In this document: one piece after another, positions 59,411 through 64,000 of the stretch
Numbering within the stretch: the first letter of the stretch is position 1
Layout of the letters: each line of letters starts with the position of its first letter
Origin: Mallotus nudiflorus
Taxonomy: Eukaryota > Streptophyta > Magnoliopsida > Malpighiales > Euphorbiaceae
DNA: 64,000 bases
Direction: 5' to 3'
Assembly: GCA_947683625.1 (NCBI GenBank)
Contig: CANTUR010000067.1
Span: 1,341,501-1,405,500, forward strand
Translations under genes and position numbers: made by a program
The notes under the pieces: generated by a model
What the model was told of the DNA's origin: nothing
Database searches by the model: none
Seen by the model: the letters and a program-made list of their open reading frames with translations, nothing else

Positions 59411-60069
59411 CTAAGCACAATCTCCATGTCTCGTCCATGGTCTCATCAGTTCAAGAGGATCCAGTTACATGCAGTACATCAATATATTGTTCTTTGTGCT
59501 GCTGCTGCCGCCGCCGCCGCTTATACATCCAAAAGGCCACCTTTGTTTCACTTGCAAGTTTGGATTGAAGATGACCATCAGGACGCTGTTTGTCAAGTTA
59601 CCGCCGATGCTATACGGCTATGATTCTATTCTCTTCAACATGCTAGGGTTACAAACCAAAAATTGAAGGAAAATGATCATGGGGTTTATCTTAGACTTGG
59701 AATAATAAATGTAAATGTCTCTTTATGTATTGAATTTGATATAATATAATTTTCTTTTGTTCGAAAAAAGAAACACTATATTATTTTCAGTTAAATAAAC
59801 ATTATAATATTTTTTAAAAAATTATATGTTTTAGAGTAATTATCTTTCATATTTACTGGTGATTTAAAATTAAAACCTAAGTTTATGATATAAAATATTT
59901 TAAAATTTTCAAAAATTTATCCTTTTATCATCTACTTCATTTTGTAATCTTTTTATCCTGATTTCATTTTCTAACTTTTTTATAATTTGAAAAGTCTGGT
60001 TCCAAATTTTTTTTAAAATGTTCACATTATAAACTAAAAAATCACAATACTTTCACATTTTAAATTAAA
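59411..60069. other. Spacer with (GCC)n microsatellite
   Basis: GCTGCTGCTGCCGCCGCCGCC at about 59499-59520. The reading frames over it are short and unsupported. Confidence 0.6.
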
Positions 60070-61170
60070 AAGGAATAATAACATTTTTACTCCTATAACT
60101 TATATCATTTTTTCAATTCAATCCTATAAGTTTTTAAAAGTCTTCCCGTTAGTCAACCCTTAAAATTAAAATTTTCTTTTACATTTAGTCCTAAAACTTA
60201 AAAAATTTTTATATTTCAAATAAATAATTTTTATTTTTATTTATAATTTATTATATTATTTAATTTTCAAAATAACCATTTTTACTCAATAAAAATAATA
60301 TCAAAAATAAAAAAAAAATTCTTTCTTAAATTATTAGTTGCATTAACAATGACAAATAAAATTAATCAAGTATTATTTTAATTATTTAAAATAAATAATT
60401 TTAATTAATATATTATTTAAGAATAATATTTTTTATATTTACATAATTCAATTAGTTTTTTCAACATTATAATTTATGTTAAATTTTAAATATCTATTGA
60501 ATTCAATTATATTTGAATTATATATTTTCGAAAAAATATATATTTCTCTACATCATGCTATTTAATGAAAAAAAAATATATGTTTGGTTATTTAATTGCT
60601 CAAATATTTATCATAAAACAATCTATGTTAAGGAAGTATTTTTCAAAAAATTATCTATTTTAAATTCAATTGAGTTTAAAAATTATTTAAAACATAACGC
60701 AAATTATAACATTGTCAATATTGCTTGAGTTTTATCTATATAAAAAATTTATTTATTTATGATATATTAATTAAAATTATATATTTAAAAATATTTAAAA
60801 TATTTAAGTAATTTTATTTAATGTTGCTTAATAAACTAGTAATTTAAGAAAAATACTTTTAATTTTTAATTTTTGATATTATTTTAGTAAGTTGTACAAT
60901 TACTATGCAAGTTATAATAAAATAAATCATAAATAAACAATATTTATTTAAAATATAAAAAAATATATTTTTTTAAAAGTTTTAGAACTTTAATGTAAAA
61001 GAAAAGTTTAGTTTAAAGGTTAACTAATAGAAAATTGAGTTGACTAATGGGTAAGACTAACGGAAAACTTTTTAAAACATATTGAACTTGATTGTAAAGA
61101 AAATTATTTATAGAAATTAATTAAAAAACCGCTACAAGTTATAGGATTAAAAATGTTGTAATCCCAATTA
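60070..61170. mobile_element. Foldback / long-TIR element, about 1.1 kb
   Basis: The left end (ACATTTTTACTCCTATAACTT, CGTTAGTC-ACCC, TTTCTTTTACATT-AGT-CTAAAACTT) and the reverse complement of the right end (ACATTTTTAATCCTATAACTT, CCGTTAGTCTTACCC, TTTCTTTTACATTAAAGTTCTAAAACTT) align over about 200-250 bp. The core is AT-rich without a gene. Edges are approximate. Confidence 0.65.
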
Positions 61171-61454
61171 AAAAAATATAAATTAATTTTCGTTTTTGTC
61201 CACATTTTTTCCGACATTTTTATATATTCATATACTTATAAGAAAATATTTGTTTATTTCTAGCATTTAAAAAATTAATCAACTTAAATTTAAAAAAATC
61301 AATTACCAACTATATATATATATATAATTCAAAATCATTAGATTAATTTTTATTTAATTATCATTAATAATTAATTCTTGTGTATTTATACATGTAATAT
61401 ATATAAGAAAAAAGTACATAAAAGTATTATATGGTTTAACACTTTTAGCAAGAG

Positions 61455-61725
61455 GCCTTGCAATTTTTTTTTTTGTACTTAAATGACATGTGGTATATTA
61501 TCATTAGCACTTTCGTAACAAATTACGTAACGCCGTTAAGTAATTCTACCTATAAGATGAAGTGGCATGAATGTGGTGGATTACGTGTTATGACATCTAT
61601 CAAATCATGCCACATCATCTGTCATATAGGACTACTTTAATGATGTTACTAACTTGTCATTAAAGTACTAATAGCAATATATTACAAGTCACCTAAATGT
61701 AAAAAAAAAAAATCATAAGGTGCAT
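61455..61725. mobile_element. Small foldback element, about 270 bp
   Basis: The arms of about 115 bp are inverted copies: TTGCAA-TTTTTTTTTTTG-ACTTAAATGACATGT on the left and TGCACCTTATGATTTTTTTTTTTTACATTTAGGTGAC on the right strand, continuing to GATGAAGTGGCATGA / GATGATGTGGCATGA near the centre. No coding capacity. Confidence 0.7.
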
Positions 61726-62169
61726 TTTCATATTTTTCTAGTGAATTTGATTGTCATTAAAAATTTAATTAAAAAGAAGTTAAAATTTTAAAAATATAAA
61801 AATTATAGCTGCTAGTTTAGATTAAATAGATAAAAATAATTAAATATGATAATTCTTCATGAAAAACTTTAAATGGAAGCTAATAAGAACCTCAAATAAC
61901 TATCAACTACCACACAAAAAGATTAACTAAAAATATGGTGCACAGACATAAAGATAAGGATAATTAAATAATCTTATTTACATGGATAATAATAATTAAG
62001 TAATTACAAATGTAAATACAAATTACCAAAATTGTTAGAAACTGAAAAACTATCAATTGTACTTCAATAATTGCATCATTAAAACAACTCAAACAGTAAT
62101 GGAAACTATGTAACTAATATTGTACCTTGTTGCAATAGGTGATTTTTTTATTTTAAATTAAATTATTTA
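61726..62169. other. AT-rich spacer
   Basis: No feature recognised. Confidence 0.6.
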
Positions 62170-63412
62170 AATTAATTTTTAAAGGTAGTCAAATTTACTA
62201 AGAAAAAATATAGATGATAATTTGTTTTCAAGAATCCTTAAATCCTGCAACCAAGCAATCAACGAGAGCAAGGTGAGTGGTGGGAAGAATCCTCACAAAT
62301 ATTATGATACCTAAGTTAGAGAGGATTATAGAGAGAGATTGTATGCTTAGAGAGATAAAGAGTATTGTGAATGAATGAAATAGAATGAGAGATGCAAGAG
62401 GTGTATATAAGGAAATATTGACTAAAACTTAAGAAGAATGAGGTTTGTTACTCTTGTAGGGTTACCATGATTAGAAGTTCTTGTCTCTTTAGGATATGAG
62501 GATCCTCTTCCTATTCGAGTATTTTCCTAATTAGGTATCATTCCTAATTTGGCCTTTTTCCTTTTTGGAGGATTATAAACCTCCTTTCCTTTATTTGGAG
62601 AACTTATAGTCCTTACTATAATAAGATTGTAAATATAGGGTATCAAAACTTACCCCCGAAAGTCTATTCGAATATTTATGTCTAAGATTTTGATGAAGTG
62701 TTGTACTGAATGGCAAGTGCCACCTATGAAATAATTAGACATATTGAATAACGGGTGCTCGAAGATAGTGGAATGTCTGAATTGATACTTAATGTTGATG
62801 AACAATTTGAGGTGGCCAACCTCAGTTGTTAGAGTTTAAATGCTTAATGTTATAAAATGAATTGATTCTTGGAGCCTTAGTGTTATGAAATGACTTGAGG
62901 GGGCTGGAATTAGATGCTCAGTGTTATAAAATGACTAGAGTTTTAGAACCTTAATGCTATGGAATGACTTAAGGGGTCCAGTTTTAGTCATTAGACTTAG
63001 ATGCTCAGTGTTATGAAATGATCTAAGTCTCAGAACCTCAGTGTTATGAGACGACTTGAGGGCACCAACTTCAGTCACTGGACTTAGATGCTTGATGTTA
63101 TGAAATGAATTGAGTCTTAGAACCTCAGTGTTATAGAACGACTTAAGGAGGCTAGCTTCAGTCATTAGACTTAGATACTAGGTGTTATAAAATGACCCAA
63201 GTCTTGGAACCTCATTGTTATAAAATGACCTGAAGGGGCCAACTTTAATCACTAGACTTATATGTTTGGTGTTATGAAACAACCTAAGTCTCGTAGGTTT
63301 AAAGACAACTGGTAGTAAGATATTTTGACTCTTTAACTTCATGTCTGTTGGTATTCTTTTTTATTTTGAATTGCAAAGCTATTGTATATGTTAATGTGCC
63401 AAAAGAGGAGAC
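62170..63412 (-). repeat. Probable LTR (3' LTR) of a Tat-type gypsy element, edges uncertain
   Basis: Read on the minus strand it starts TGTCTCCTCTTTTGGC at 63412, carries 87-bp tandem repeats, then CCTTATATACACC (TATA-like, about 62405) and a CT-rich leader with CTCTCTATAATCCTCTC and GATTGCTTGGTTGCAGG. This is a U3-R-U5-like order. The left edge was not located and no partner LTR is in the window. Confidence 0.4.
62755..63300. repeat. 87-bp tandem repeat array, about 5-6 copies
   Basis: AGAACCTCAGTGTTATG-like segments begin at 62871, 62945, 63032, 63119 and 63206 (spacing 74, 87, 87, 87). Each unit holds two GTTATGAAATGA-type sub-repeats, so it grew from a half-unit of about 43 bp. Confidence 0.9.
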
Positions 63413-63721
63413 ATTTTGGCTACCATAATCATAATTGCTCGGTAAATGGGCTTTTCTCTACCCTAAAATACCCTTGAGACTTGAAGAAATAAATTTGAAT
63501 TTTATAAGGTTATTTGCTGGTATTCTAGAATCTTCCTCCTCCTTTAAAAGTGTATTTCACTTCCTTGATTTGCATCTTTTGCCTCCTTTGCTATCTTTCT
63601 GTTGCATTTTCAATGGTTATTTCCTTTTCCAATTTCTAGCGACATTCTATTAAAGGCTTTTCCTGTTCAAGGTGAAAATCTCACACTTTTTCTATATCTC
63701 TCTTGTTTTCCTTTTAACCTT

Positions 63722-64000
63722 ATGGCCCCTCAAGAAGTAGTGAGTTCTGATTTATTTGAGCCTAGATTGACTTTCGACCAATTGAAAGGTTACTATATCA
63801 AATTTATTATACCGACCAATTATAAGCTTTTCTTGGTAGAGCCAAGTTTTAGGGCTTATTCCCCTTTGTTGGATATGGAGAAAATGGTAATTTACATAGA
63901 TCAATTAGAAAGAGGTCTTAGATTTCCTTTGGATCCCTTTATCAAAGCTTTTTTTAATCTATTCAATATTAACCCTAGGTAACTTCATCCGAATAGCTAC
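63722..64000 (+). pseudogene. Transposase_28-like (putative gypsy-type transposon) ORF, N-terminal fragment
   Basis: Starts at ATG 63722 (MAPQEVVSSDLFEPRLTFDQL), then YYIKFIIPTNYKLFLVEPS, and GLRFPLDPFIKAFFNLFNINP, the hallmark of the plant domain that usually continues QLHPNSW. Here TAA stands in place of the Gln codon at 63980 and the reading continues LHPNSY to the window edge. So it is a stop-bearing copy cut off by the window. In some Tat-lineage gypsy elements this domain is an extra ORF antisense to pol, next to the 3' LTR. That fits the minus-strand LTR on its left. Confidence 0.72.

Noticed and set aside
59426..59666. 65-codon frame with an Ala run over the GCC microsatellite
   Set aside because: Two frames are equally open across it, no recognisable domain, and the Ala run is the microsatellite.
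62755..63300. Regular repeats considered as a CRISPR-like array
   Set aside because: Contiguous 87-bp tandem units without spacers, in a plant transposon context.

Overview
The window looks like nuclear DNA of a flowering plant, probably a eudicot. It is AT-rich and intron-scale sparse in genes. It holds nested LTR retrotransposons whose primer sites match the plant initiator-Met tRNA, and one intact gene belonging to a plant family of MOCOS-like proteins. The species cannot be read from the sequence; a large, repeat-rich rosid genome would fit, but that is a guess.

Layout. (1) 150-10920 is a minus-strand Ty3/gypsy element with very long LTRs (3.2 kb). Its gag-pol is one ORF broken by stops and two small frameshifts, and its 5' LTR is truncated at 10920. 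(2) About 11278-38055 is an old plus-strand Ty1/copia element of SIRE type (copia-A: gag, PR, IN, RT, RNase H, a third ORF, 3' LTR). It has been split by a solo gypsy LTR (12617-15677) and by a complete minus-strand SIRE-type copia element (copia-B, 15957-31400). Copia-B is itself split by two more solo LTRs (19081-21209 and 21362-24623). (3) Further solo LTRs follow: a copia one at 38231-39409, and another copia one at 42285-46576 that carries a gypsy solo LTR (42652-45397) inside it. Five of the six solo LTRs have perfect 5-bp target-site duplications that I could read directly, and the sixth matches at 4 of 5 bases. (4) 46577-54000 is AT-rich spacer with a decayed tRNA-Ala(AGC), local tandem duplications, T-rich tracts and a long-armed foldback element. 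(5) 54293-57100 (minus) is the only gene that looks functional: a 935-residue, single-exon, cysteine-desulfurase-fold protein related to the N-terminal half of molybdenum-cofactor sulfurase, with Arg where the PLP-binding Lys is expected. (6) 57600-64000 is spacer with a hAT-like non-autonomous element containing a near-perfect 144-bp palindrome, two more foldback elements, and at the right edge the likely 3' end of a Tat-type gypsy element with an antisense additional ORF (Transposase_28-like).

The observation I consider most worth following is a recurrent 14-bp dyad, GTCnnGATCnnGAC. It is clustered in the U3 of every SIRE-type copia LTR here, and again between pol and the third ORF inside two elements. 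Its half-sites differ between LTR subfamilies (CC/GG, AC/GT, AT/AT) while the symmetry is kept. In copia-B the internal cluster is followed by a TATA box 84-91 nt before the ORF3 start, which suggests that the third ORF has its own LTR-like promoter. The host gene and the elements show no sign of acting together; the window is mainly a record of insertion, LTR-LTR recombination and C-to-T decay.
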